DNA of 6,005 bases from JAISST01 sp050434145 (GCF_050434145.1 NZ_JBNPVX010000069.1:1-6005); one strand, 5' to 3'. Counted from the stretch's first letter, positions 1 to 5,959 are shown. A program made the numbers and translations. The notes: generated from the letters alone by a model not told the origin.

Positions 1-60
1 AATGGCTAATAATAACTCCTCTTTTTCATCTTTTCCCAAAAGTTTTTCTAAAAAGTTCAT
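1..60 (-). CDS. N-terminal 20 codons of an unidentified protein (partial, runs off left edge)
   Basis: Read on the minus strand, an ATG at 60-58 opens a frame of 20 codons that continues past the window edge. The peptide begins MNFLEKLLGK and continues with a charged Asp/Glu/Lys stretch and then a Leu-rich stretch, which resembles a real N-terminus more than the Ser/Asn/Phe-rich reading of the opposite strand. No family can be recognised from 20 residues. An in-frame stop lies four codons upstream of the ATG, so this is the only usual start codon in the frame. There is no purine-rich ribosome binding site before it; the bases just upstream are ACTCCC and an A/T run. It could be weakly translated, start at a non-canonical codon, or be the remains of a broken gene. 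Confidence 0.4.
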   Translation of the reverse strand, partial: MNFLEKLLGKDEKEELLLAI

Positions 61-320
61 ATCAACAATTTATTTGGGAGTTTTTAGAATGGGTACTATT
101 TATATTTTTCATAATTTTTGTTATATAATAACATTTTAATATCTAGTCTATATCTTTTCTTAAAATTAAAATTTAAAATCCTTGAATAAAATATATCTTA
201 ATTCATTTAATGCTATATAAAACTAAATAATTCTTTATCTATTTCAACAACAATATTTTTATGATTTCATCAATAATATGTTTACATGACTTGCTTATAA
301 TTTTAAAAATGAGTATTTTT
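61..320. other. AT-rich intergenic region, no gene found
   Basis: This spacer lies downstream of the GNAT gene and upstream of the partial left-edge gene, both on the minus strand. It contains a short inverted repeat, TGTTAT-ATA-ATAACA, at 119-133. It also holds an AT-only stem (AAAAAT/ATTTTT around GAGT/ACTC) at about 305-320, just past the GNAT stop. That stem has no G-C pairs and is not a convincing terminator. Short minus-strand open stretches near 240-325 have no start codon with a ribosome binding site. I see no confident promoter for the left-edge gene. Confidence 0.5.
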
Positions 321-791
321 TTATTTTAATTTTTTTACCATCTTATAATTTATTAGTTCTACATTACTTATTAATACTTTTTGCATTAATTCTATAACAT
401 ACCCATTAGAAATAAAAAAATCTTTAGCTGTTTTACTTACATGTGAATAAATCACACCATATTCTTCATTTTTAGCCTTTTCTTCAATATCATTTAACAG
501 CTTTTTTGCAATTCCAACTCTTTGAAAATCTTTATGAACAAACATATAATCTAAATAACCACTTTCATCAATTGATGCAAAGCCAACCATTATATTATTC
601 AAGATAGCCACTATAAAATATTGACTTTCTATTTTTTTCTTCCATTTATCTTCATCATATGCTCTCAAAGTCCATGCTTTTACCTGTACATCATTATAAT
701 CTTTTATATTTATGTTCCTAATTGTTTCATAAAATAATTCTGAAATATTAAATATATCATTTTCATTTGCTCTTCTTATTCTAATATTCAT
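321..791 (-). CDS. GNAT family N-acetyltransferase, YafP-like
   Basis: A 156-residue, single-domain, cytosolic GNAT protein, predicted to move an acetyl group from acetyl-CoA to a small amine or similar acceptor; the acceptor is unknown. Visible features: an N-terminal beta strand (IRIRRA, residues 3-8), a QVKAW segment at 36-40 and WKKKI at 50-54, a VAI-x5-VGFAS strand region at 61-73, and the acetyl-CoA pyrophosphate loop QRVGIA at 90-95 (the Q/R-x-x-G-x-G/A motif of the family) followed by helix KKLL. SKTAKDFF (119-126) and the late NYKM (148-151) match the pattern I recall for E. coli YafP and its relatives. Length is normal for the family. The ATG at 791-789 has an AGGAG seven bases upstream (803-799), so the start is secure. 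It is divergent from the MATE exporter gene. Family assignment is strong; the YafP subgroup is inferred from memory of its motifs. Confidence 0.9.
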   Translation of the reverse strand: MNIRIRRANENDIFNISELFYETIRNINIKDYNDVQVKAWTLRAYDEDKWKKKIESQYFIVAILNNIMVGFASIDESGYLDYMFVHKDFQRVGIAKKLLNDIEEKAKNEEYGVIYSHVSKTAKDFFISNGYVIELMQKVLISNVELINYKMVKKLK

Positions 792-856
792 AATAACACT
801 CCTATAATTTAATAAAATTTGTTTAAATTATTATTTATATATTAACTTTTATTTCT

Positions 857-884
857 GAAATATTTTTCATCATAAAAAAATTTC
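857..884. repeat. Imperfect inverted repeat over the GNAT promoter region
   Basis: GAAATATTTTT (857-867) and AAAAAAATTTC (874-884) are reverse complements at 10 of 11 positions, separated by CATCAT. The arms span the proposed minus-strand -10 and part of its spacer. The repeat could be an operator, but its near-total A/T content makes a chance origin plausible. Confidence 0.35.
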
Positions 885-897
885 TATATATAGTAAA
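869..897 (-). promoter_or_regulatory. Candidate sigma-A promoter for the GNAT gene
   Basis: On the minus strand a TTTACT hexamer (897-892) is followed after 17 bases by TATGAT (874-869), five of six matches to the -10 consensus and four of six to the -35. It would give a leader of roughly 70 bases before the GNAT start. An imperfect inverted repeat (857-884) covers the -10. In DNA this AT-rich chance matches are frequent, so this is tentative. Confidence 0.3.
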
Positions 898-935
898 TAT
901 TCTAGTAAGCATGTGTAATAAAAATACTAATTCTA

Positions 936-964
936 TTGACAAGTAGAACTAAAAGATTTATCAT
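936..964 (+). promoter_or_regulatory. Sigma-A type promoter for the MATE exporter gene
   Basis: A perfect TTGACA (936-941) is followed after exactly 17 bases by TATCAT (959-964, five of six matches to TATAAT). Transcription would begin near 971, giving a leader of about 70 bases before the MATE start. A TATAAT also occurs at 964-969, but at 22 bases from the -35 it is too far. The two divergent -35 elements proposed here (this one and 892-897) lie about 38 bases apart. Confidence 0.6.
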
Positions 965-1042
965 ATAATCTAAAATCATCTCATCCTTGATATATTCAAA
1001 AAAATTTTATTATATAAAACGTATATAATCTGGAGGCAATAA

Positions 1043-2368
1043 ATGCTGATGACTGAGGGTAAAGTCTATAAAAATTTGATTAATTTTGCATTTCCTATAT
1101 TTCTAAGCAATGTACTTTTTCAACTATATAATACTACTGATGCTGTTATATTAGGGCGTTTTGTTGGAAAAGATGCCTTAGCTTCTGTTGGAGCAGCTTC
1201 ACCTATAATGAATATTTCAATTTTCTTTATAGTAGGATTAACATTAGGTGCTTCTATTCTAATGGCAGAATTTTATGGTGCTAATGATATAAAAAAATTA
1301 AAACAAGAAATTGCCACTGTTACCAAAGCAGGAACTATTTTCATAGTTTTTTTATCTTTTATTGCTTATATATCGACATCAAAAATATTATTTTTTTTGA
1401 ATACTCCATGCGAAATCATCAAAAATTCTGAAGAATATCTGAAAATAATATTTTCAGGATTAATATTTTGTTTTTTATATAATAACTTCACATCTCAATT
1501 GAGAGCAATTGGAGACTCAAAGACTCCATCTATAGTTTTGACAATTTCAATTTCTCTCAATATTATACTAGATATAATTTTTATAAAATATTTTAATTTA
1601 GGTGTAAATGGAGCTGCATATGCTACTGTATTGGCTCAATTAGTCGGATGTATTATCCTATTTGTAAATATATATTTAAAAAAATCTATGCTACAACTAA
1701 AATTTAAAGATTATATCATAAATTTCTCCCTTTTAAAAATAACTACAAAATATAGTATTTCATATGCAATACAACAAACTATTATTTTCCTTGGAAACAT
1801 TCTTATTCAAGGAATTATAAATCCTTTAGGAATAAATTCTATTGCTGCATTCAATGCTAGTACACGTGTCGATGGATTTATTTTAGCACCTGGTGATAGC
1901 ATGGGTGCCGCACTCACTACTTTTATATCACAAAATAGAGGAGCAAATAAAAACGACCGAATATTTACAGGATTTAAAAATTCTATCTTAATTTCTTTAA
2001 TATATTGCCTAATTATCTCTGTAATAACTATATCATTTTCAAAAGAAATAATGCATATTTTTATGAATTCATCGGAAACAGAGGCAATCTATTTGGGTCA
2101 ATCATATATCAAAACAATCTCTTTATTTTACTTTCTCACAGCATTTTGTAATACTTTACAAGGCTTTTTCAGAGGCCTAGGCAAAATGAATGTAACTCTT
2201 ATTGCAACACTTATACAAATTCCTATTAGAATTATTCTTGCATATTTTCTCACAAAATACTACGGTATAAGTGGTATTGCCATTAGTATGGGGATTGGTT
2301 GGATATTTATGTTTATGTATGAAGCGATATTATATAAAAAGTTTTATAATGAAAATTCTCGTAATTAA
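1043..2368 (+). CDS. MATE family multidrug/cation antiporter
   Basis: A 441-residue integral membrane protein of the multidrug and toxic compound extrusion family, which exports organic cations and other drugs in exchange for Na+ or H+. Length and hydrophobicity fit the usual 12 membrane helices in two six-helix bundles, roughly 12-210 and 235-430. Recognisable family elements are the first-helix TTDAVILGRFVG (31-42) with its acidic residue D34, the ALASVGAASP turn (45-54), LRAIGDSKTP (153-162) after helix 4, GVNGAAYATVLAQ (187-199) leading helix 6, and FFRGLGKMN (375-383) as the second-half equivalent of LRAIGD. GGAGG at 1032-1036, six bases upstream, supports the first ATG over the second in-frame ATG at 1049. 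The substrate cannot be told from sequence. It has its own promoter, is divergent from the GNAT gene and convergent with the peptidase gene; no regulator is adjacent. Confidence 0.93.
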   Translation: MLMTEGKVYKNLINFAFPIFLSNVLFQLYNTTDAVILGRFVGKDALASVGAASPIMNISIFFIVGLTLGASILMAEFYGANDIKKLKQEIATVTKAGTIFIVFLSFIAYISTSKILFFLNTPCEIIKNSEEYLKIIFSGLIFCFLYNNFTSQLRAIGDSKTPSIVLTISISLNIILDIIFIKYFNLGVNGAAYATVLAQLVGCIILFVNIYLKKSMLQLKFKDYIINFSLLKITTKYSISYAIQQTIIFLGNILIQGIINPLGINSIAAFNASTRVDGFILAPGDSMGAALTTFISQNRGANKNDRIFTGFKNSILISLIYCLIISVITISFSKEIMHIFMNSSETEAIYLGQSYIKTISLFYFLTAFCNTLQGFFRGLGKMNVTLIATLIQIPIRIILAYFLTKYYGISGIAISMGIGWIFMFMYEAILYKKFYNENSRN

Positions 2369-2461
2369 AAGTTAAAAATTATTTCTATTCTTTAATTTAT
2401 TAATTCAACATTCTCTATATTTCATATAATAACTTATGACGCTCTTTATATTTGATGTTTT

Positions 2462-3637
2462 TTAAAATTTTTCTGGTAATGTCAATATTGTTTTTACAAT
2501 AAGTTTTGCTCTCTCTGTCATCGAACTTATAATAGCTCTTTCTCTAACTGTATGATTATCATAACCTCTTACCCCCATACCACAAACTGTAGGAATACCT
2601 AATTCTACACTATATGCTGCATCTGATCCTCCACCCAAATAACATGGATATGGACTCCCAAATCCTAATTCTTCTGAATTTTTTTTAATTAATTCAAAAA
2701 GCTTATAGTTTTTATCGTTTTCTTCCATAGGAGAAGATAATGAGATCCTTTCCAAAGTTGCAGTCGTACCACCTACATACGATGTATCCACGATTTTATG
2801 CAAAAAATTCTCTATTTTTTCTATGTCGCTATTTTTTCTGAACCTTATATTTACAGTCATTGTACAATTCTCAGAAATTGTATTTGGACTAGTTCCACCA
2901 TTTATCAAACCAACATTATAGTGAATGTCATTATAGTCATTTACTTTTTCTATATCTATAACTTTATAAGCGGCTTCTTTTATTGCACTAATCCCTTTGT
3001 GTGGTTCATTGCCAGAATGAGCTGCTCTTCCTTTTATAGTTATTTTATAATTAGCTGTTCCTTTTCTTCCTACTACAACTCTTCCATCCTCAAATCCTGT
3101 TTCACAATCAATAGCTGCCTTAAAACCTTTCAATTCATTGAGAAAAAACATCCTCCCCTCTCCATTACTAAATCTATGTCCTACTTCTTCATCACCTGAA
3201 AAAGTTAATTTTACAAATTTATCATATTTTATGTGATTTAAAGCCCGCACAACAAGTATAGCAACTACCACCCCACCTTTACAATCTAAAACACCTGGAC
3301 CATATATCATATTATTTTCTTCATCTATTTTTACTATTTCATCTCCAAAAAGTCCTTTTTTATGAACTGTATCAATATGACCCAATAGAGCCATTTCCAA
3401 TTCTTTACTTCCATTATCATAATAAGCAGATATACTACTAGCTCCTGTTGAAAACTCATGTAATTTTGTTACCATTCCAAATCCTTTAAGATTTTTTTCT
3501 AAAAATTCTGTTGTATTATTTACACTTTCAATATCTTCTGAAGGACTTTCATATTTACAGAGATTTACCCAGAGTTTTTTCATTATTTCCTCTTCATCAT
3601 CAATAAATCCAAATGCTTTTTCTAAATCATAATTCAT
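2462..3637 (-). CDS. M20 family zinc metallopeptidase, carboxypeptidase G2-like
   Basis: A 391-residue hydrolase of the M20 family, which removes a terminal amino acid or acyl group from small peptides or N-acyl amino acids using two zinc ions. Numbered from the chosen start, the motifs are GHIDTV (86-91; zinc ligand H87 and D89), GPGVLDCKGG (114-123; bridging D118), SGDEEVG (147-153; general base E150 and ligand E151), DCET (177-180; probable ligand E179), an inserted dimerisation domain at about 190-300 with GRAAHSG (203-209) and SPNTI (250-254), LGGGSDAAY (334-342), and YDNHT (359-363; ligand H362). All catalytic positions appear intact. The order and wording of the motifs fit carboxypeptidase G2 best among the members I know. 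There is no signal peptide, so it is probably cytosolic. The start is the ATG at 3637-3635, because the upstream in-frame ATG (3649) overlaps the GGAGG ribosome binding site. The exact substrate is unknown; acetylornithine or succinyl-diaminopimelate deacylase activity is less likely but not excluded. Confidence 0.88.
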   Translation of the reverse strand: MNYDLEKAFGFIDDEEEIMKKLWVNLCKYESPSEDIESVNNTTEFLEKNLKGFGMVTKLHEFSTGASSISAYYDNGSKELEMALLGHIDTVHKKGLFGDEIVKIDEENNMIYGPGVLDCKGGVVVAILVVRALNHIKYDKFVKLTFSGDEEVGHRFSNGEGRMFFLNELKGFKAAIDCETGFEDGRVVVGRKGTANYKITIKGRAAHSGNEPHKGISAIKEAAYKVIDIEKVNDYNDIHYNVGLINGGTSPNTISENCTMTVNIRFRKNSDIEKIENFLHKIVDTSYVGGTTATLERISLSSPMEENDKNYKLFELIKKNSEELGFGSPYPCYLGGGSDAAYSVELGIPTVCGMGVRGYDNHTVRERAIISSMTERAKLIVKTILTLPEKF

Positions 3638-3642
3638 TTTTA

Positions 3643-3647
3643 CCTCC
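3643..3647 (-). promoter_or_regulatory. Ribosome binding site that sets the peptidase start
   Basis: GGAGG on the minus strand lies five bases before the ATG at 3637-3635. It overlaps the last base of a further in-frame ATG at 3649-3647, which has no ribosome binding site of its own. Initiation at the inner ATG removes four residues (MEVK) from the longest reading. Confidence 0.8.
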
Positions 3648-3949
3648 ATTAATTCTTATTAAAAAGTTAGTTAAAACTATTTTTTATTTATAAATTAAAT
3701 TATTATTTTATATTATTTAGAAAAAAATCTTATCATAATTATATAAGAAATATCTCTGATTTGCTATATTTAGATGAAATATTCAATTGAAAATTCTCTT
3801 TTTATAGTTAAAAATACTTTCATTACCTTTAAAATAACTGTTAATAAACACAAATCACATAATATTAATAAAAAGAATTGTAAATAAAATTGATAGAAGT
3901 ATGCAAACTAATTTTTATTTTAATTAAATCTGACAAATGTCTCTTAAAT

Positions 3950-3961
3950 AAGTATATACTT
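3950..3961. promoter_or_regulatory. Perfect 12-bp palindrome, candidate operator for the nitroreductase gene
   Basis: AAGTATATACTT is fully self-complementary and its last two bases form the start of the proposed -35 (3960-3965). A repressor dimer bound here would block RNA polymerase. AGTAT/ATACT half sites resemble those reported for HxlR (DUF24) regulators, which often control nitroreductases and other redox enzymes, but no regulator gene is next to it in this window, so that link is inference. Confidence 0.45.
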
Positions 3962-3988
3962 GCCTTTTTTCTATATAAATTATATAAT
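3960..3988 (+). promoter_or_regulatory. Sigma-A type promoter for the nitroreductase gene
   Basis: TTGCCT (3960-3965, four of six matches) is followed after 17 bases by a perfect TATAAT (3983-3988). Transcription would begin near 3995, giving a leader of about 50 bases. It is the best promoter match in the divergent spacer. Confidence 0.6.
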
Positions 3989-4030
3989 AGCAGTCAATAG
4001 AAGAATACAATAAATTTAGTAATTTTATAT

Positions 4031-4036
4031 AAGGAG
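4031..4036 (+). promoter_or_regulatory. Ribosome binding site that sets the nitroreductase start
   Basis: AAGGAG stands eight bases before the ATG at 4045. The longest open frame would start at a GTG (4036-4038) whose G is the last base of this site, which is not workable for the same ribosome. The ATG is therefore the start. Confidence 0.8.
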
Positions 4037-4044
4037 TGATTAGT

Positions 4045-4599
4045 ATGGATTTTTTACAATTAGTTAAAAAAAGATATTCTGTAAGAAAATTTGATACTAG
4101 AAAAATCGAAAAAGAAAAGCTTAATCAAATTCTTGAGGCTGGTCGCGTTGCTCCAACTGCTTTAAATTTTCAACCTCAACGTATCCTTGTTCTTGATAAG
4201 GAAGATTCTCTCGAAAAACTAAGAGAGTGTACTCCATATCATTTTAATGCTCCAATGATACTTATCATTTGCTATGACAAGGTAACTTGTTGGAAAAATA
4301 TAAATAATATCTCTTCAGGGCAAATTGATGCTACTATCGTTGGAACACATATGATGTTAGAAGCTGCAAATTTAGAAATCGGAAGTACATGGGTAGGACA
4401 TTTTGATCGCGAACTTATAAGAAACAAGTTCAATATACCTGAATATCTTGAAATTGTTTCCATTTTAACTCTTGGCTATCCAGCAGATGGGTCAGAACCA
4501 ATTCCACTACATTATAAAAAATTTGAAATTGAACATACTGTTTTTTACAATTCTTTTGATGGAATTGTAGAAGGAAAAATACATGATGCAAAATATTAA
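4045..4599 (+). CDS. Nitroreductase family FMN-dependent oxidoreductase
   Basis: A 184-residue cytosolic flavoprotein of the nitroreductase family; members are usually homodimers that bind FMN and pass electrons from NAD(P)H to nitroaromatics, quinones or other acceptors. The N-terminal RYSVRKFD (10-17) is the classic FMN phosphate-binding segment (R10, S12, R14). GRVAPTALNFQPQRILV (33-49) matches the family's AxxAPSxxNxQPWxFxVV block. DATIVGTHMMLEAANLEIGSTWVG (95-118) is the helix and loop that precede the second FMN contact, and LTLGYPAD (141-148) is the usual late strand motif. The length is at the short end of the normal range, as in compact clostridial homologues. The physiological acceptor is unknown. 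Start choice rests on AAGGAG at 4031-4036. It stands alone with its own promoter, divergent from the peptidase gene. Confidence 0.9.
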   Translation: MDFLQLVKKRYSVRKFDTRKIEKEKLNQILEAGRVAPTALNFQPQRILVLDKEDSLEKLRECTPYHFNAPMILIICYDKVTCWKNINNISSGQIDATIVGTHMMLEAANLEIGSTWVGHFDRELIRNKFNIPEYLEIVSILTLGYPADGSEPIPLHYKKFEIEHTVFYNSFDGIVEGKIHDAKY

Positions 4600-4658
4600 T
4601 TTTTCATATTATTAGTTTTTTATTTATTATACCACTCACAATTTCTATAATAAAATAA

Positions 4659-4769
4659 TTTTTTATCAATTTATTTGATGATTTAGTTTTAATTTTAGAT
4701 GATATACAATTGGAAAACTTAAAATTCTATTCAAGAAATATTTTAACATATTATCTAGAAAATAACTAA
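4659..4769 (+). pseudogene. Possible C-terminal remnant of a lost gene
   Basis: Thirty-six codons stay open between an in-frame stop at 4656-4658 and TAA at 4767-4769. The reading has no ATG and no ribosome binding site, but its composition is protein-like: a hydrophobic stretch with Asp pairs (LFDDLVLILDD) followed by an amphipathic tail (LENLKFYSRNILTYYLENN). This would suit the last helices of a regulator such as a TetR-type protein, but no motif proves it. A weak terminator-like hairpin starts six bases after the stop. A chance open frame is a real alternative at this base composition. Confidence 0.2.
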
Positions 4770-4774
4770 AATAT

Positions 4775-4793
4775 ATCCCTTAGTGGATTTTTT
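4775..4793 (+). terminator. Weak terminator-like hairpin
   Basis: ATCC (4775-4778) can pair with GGAT (4785-4788) around a six-base loop, followed by five T residues. Only four pairs form before a T-T mismatch, so efficiency would be low. It could end readthrough from the nitroreductase gene or be a relic of a gene that once ended at 4769. Confidence 0.2.
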
Positions 4794-4802
4794 CTATTAA
4801 TT

Positions 4803-4830
4803 TTGACATTTTTCATATCTCTAAAATAAT
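4803..4830 (+). promoter_or_regulatory. Candidate upstream promoter for the EamA transporter gene
   Basis: A perfect TTGACA (4803-4808) is followed after 16 bases by AATAAT (4825-4830), five of six matches to the -10. It would give a leader of over 110 bases. It may work in tandem with the closer promoter at 4890-4918. Confidence 0.35.
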
Positions 4831-4889
4831 TGTCTAATCTATTATAGTTAAATTAAAATAATAATATTAGTTTATTTTAATTCTATCTA

Positions 4890-4918
4890 TTGAAATAATT
4901 AAAAGTTAAGGTTATAAT
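4890..4918 (+). promoter_or_regulatory. Sigma-A type promoter for the EamA transporter gene
   Basis: TTGAAA (4890-4895, five of six matches) and a perfect TATAAT (4913-4918) are separated by 17 bases. Transcription would begin near 4925, leaving a short leader of about 25 bases that still contains the ribosome binding site. Confidence 0.6.
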
Positions 4919-4950
4919 ATGATTTTAAAAATAAAAAAAGAGGATGGAAA

Positions 4951-5925
4951 ATGGATAAAAAAAAATTTATAACTAATGGAATTGTAGTCTGTTTACTAAG
5001 TAGTTTTTGCTGTATGCTATGGGGAAGTGCTAGTCCAGCAATTAAAGTTGGGTATAGATTATTTAATATTTCATCTAACGACACGCCTACACGTATATTA
5101 TTTGCAGGATATCGATTTACTTTGGCTGGAATATTGGTTATTATAATAGGTAGTATTCTTAATAGAAAAATAATGGTACCAAAAAAAGAAATGATTCCAA
5201 AAATAATGACAGTCGGACTATTCCAAACAATAATCCAATATTTTTGTTTTTATATTGGATTAGCTAATACTACAGGAGTAAAAGCTACAATAATTTCATC
5301 AGGAAATGCATTTATTTCACTACTATTAGCGAGTTTACTGTTCAATTTAGAAAAATTAACATTAAAAAAATTAATTGGCTGTGTCTTTGGACTTGCAGGA
5401 GTAATTATTATTAATTTAAAAGGTCTAGATTTCTCTATCACTTTTATGGGAGAAGGAATGATACTAGCCTCAGTAGTTGCATTCGCTTTTTCTACAATAT
5501 TAGCAAAAATATATAGTAAGAATGAAGATCCTGTTATGATAAGTGGTTACCAATTTATATTTGGTGGTATAATATTGACATTAATAAGCAGTGCCTTAGG
5601 TGGTAATTTAGGAAAAGTTGGATTCTCAGGAATAGGAATCTTGACTTATTTATCTTTTTTATCAGCTATAGCATATTCCTTATGGGGAATCTTACTCAAG
5701 CATAATCCAGTTTCTAAAGTCGCAATTTATGCATTTATGACCCCTGTATTTGGTGTTCTTTTATCTACAATATTTTTACCTGAAGAAAAAGAAGCCTTTG
5801 GGATAAATGCTATAATAGCAGTAATATTAGTAAGCATAGGAATAATTATTTCAAATATTGATTTGAGTAAGAAGCCAGTAGTAGAATCTAAGAATTCTGG
5901 ATTGGAAGATTTGGATAGGCTATAA
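4951..5925 (+). CDS. EamA/DMT superfamily transporter (RhaT/YdcZ-like exporter fold)
   Basis: A 324-residue membrane protein of the drug/metabolite transporter superfamily with two tandem EamA repeats, about residues 15-156 and 165-302, each of five helices, for ten in all. Typical signs are CMLWGSASPAIKVGY (21-35) in helix 1, YRFTLAGILVI (54-64) in helix 2, FYIGLANTTGVKATIISS (100-117) leading into helix 4, LEKLTLKKLIGCVFGLAGV (133-151) at the end of repeat one, and in repeat two AIAYSLWGILLKHNPVSKVAI (239-259) and TPVFGVLLSTIFLPEE (264-279). The C-terminus is a charged cytosolic tail. Family members export amino acids, nucleosides or other metabolites, and some import; the substrate here cannot be read from sequence. 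AGAGGA (4939-4944), six bases before the ATG, supports the start. It has its own promoter. No terminator hairpin is evident after the stop, so transcripts may run into the next gene. Confidence 0.92.
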   Translation: MDKKKFITNGIVVCLLSSFCCMLWGSASPAIKVGYRLFNISSNDTPTRILFAGYRFTLAGILVIIIGSILNRKIMVPKKEMIPKIMTVGLFQTIIQYFCFYIGLANTTGVKATIISSGNAFISLLLASLLFNLEKLTLKKLIGCVFGLAGVIIINLKGLDFSITFMGEGMILASVVAFAFSTILAKIYSKNEDPVMISGYQFIFGGIILTLISSALGGNLGKVGFSGIGILTYLSFLSAIAYSLWGILLKHNPVSKVAIYAFMTPVFGVLLSTIFLPEEKEAFGINAIIAVILVSIGIIISNIDLSKKPVVESKNSGLEDLDRL

Positions 5926-5930
5926 TATAT

Positions 5931-5959
5931 TAGACAAAAATTTTAAGGTCATGTAAAAT
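5931..5959 (+). promoter_or_regulatory. Candidate sigma-A promoter for the right-edge gene
   Basis: TAGACA (5931-5936) and TAAAAT (5954-5959) each match five of six consensus bases and are 17 bases apart. Transcription would begin near 5966, a few bases before the AAGGAG ribosome binding site at 5972-5977. One arm of an inverted repeat (5946-5952) sits in the spacer. Confidence 0.4.

Larger units (their letters stand above)
3638..4044. other. Divergent intergenic region between peptidase and nitroreductase genes
   Basis: About 407 bases, mostly A/T, with no gene I can support. It holds the peptidase ribosome binding site, the nitroreductase promoter and ribosome binding site, a perfect 10-base palindrome TTCAATTGAA (3782-3791), a GACA-AA-TGTC repeat (3932-3941) and the 12-base palindrome at 3950-3961. 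A minus-strand TATAAT at 3743-3738 could serve the peptidase gene, but no good -35 stands 16-18 bases from it. A 37-codon plus-strand frame at 3774-3887 lacks a ribosome binding site. Confidence 0.6.
4600..4950. other. Intergenic region between nitroreductase and EamA transporter genes
   Basis: About 351 AT-rich bases without a complete gene. It contains an open plus-strand stretch ending at 4769 that may be the tail of a lost gene, a weak hairpin followed by T residues (4775-4793), and two candidate promoters for the downstream transporter. No strong terminator follows the nitroreductase stop. Confidence 0.6.

Noticed and set aside
2..139. Plus-strand frame of 45 codons starting MANNNSSFSS at the left edge
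   Set aside because: It has no visible ribosome binding site within the window, its first part is the low-complexity antisense of the charged minus-strand reading, and the rest is AT-rich spacer translated into Phe/Ile/Tyr.
240..327. Minus-strand open stretch just beyond the GNAT stop, with a protein-like segment (KHIIDEIIKI) and a neighbouring frame (VVEIDKELFSFI)
   Set aside because: It could be a frameshifted gene remnant, but it has no start with a ribosome binding site, is under 30 codons per frame and matches no family I know.
971..1042. Possible riboswitch or attenuator in the MATE leader
   Set aside because: The leader is only about 70 bases, almost all A/T, with no stable stem or recognised aptamer core.
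2369..2461. Possible bidirectional terminator between the convergent MATE and peptidase genes
   Set aside because: Only short A/T stems (for example TTAAT/ATTAA near 2391-2404 and TCATA/TATGA at 2422-2439) can be drawn, with no G/C-rich stem followed by a T run on either strand.
2798..3199. A 133-codon open frame on the plus strand within the peptidase gene
   Set aside because: It is antisense to a gene with intact catalytic motifs, reads as a Phe/Ile/Tyr/Ser/Cys-rich string typical of antisense AT-rich coding sequence, and has no ribosome binding site or recognisable domain.
3774..3887. Plus-strand frame of 37 codons in the divergent spacer
   Set aside because: No ribosome binding site precedes its ATG, and the Lys/Asn/Ile-rich reading is what random AT-rich sequence gives.
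4272..4463. Minus-strand frame of 63 codons inside the nitroreductase gene
   Set aside because: It is antisense to conserved nitroreductase blocks and shows no motif of its own.
4665..4679. ATCAA/TTGAT hairpin in the spacer after the nitroreductase gene
   Set aside because: Five A/T-rich pairs with the T run on the wrong side for the plus strand and no T run after it on the minus strand; not a terminator.
4899..5084. Minus-strand frame of 61 codons over the start of the EamA transporter gene
   Set aside because: It overlaps the promoter, ribosome binding site and first conserved helix of the transporter; the reading is an antisense shadow.
5250..5441. Minus-strand frame of 63 codons inside the EamA transporter gene
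   Set aside because: Antisense to conserved transporter helices, with no ribosome binding site or domain.
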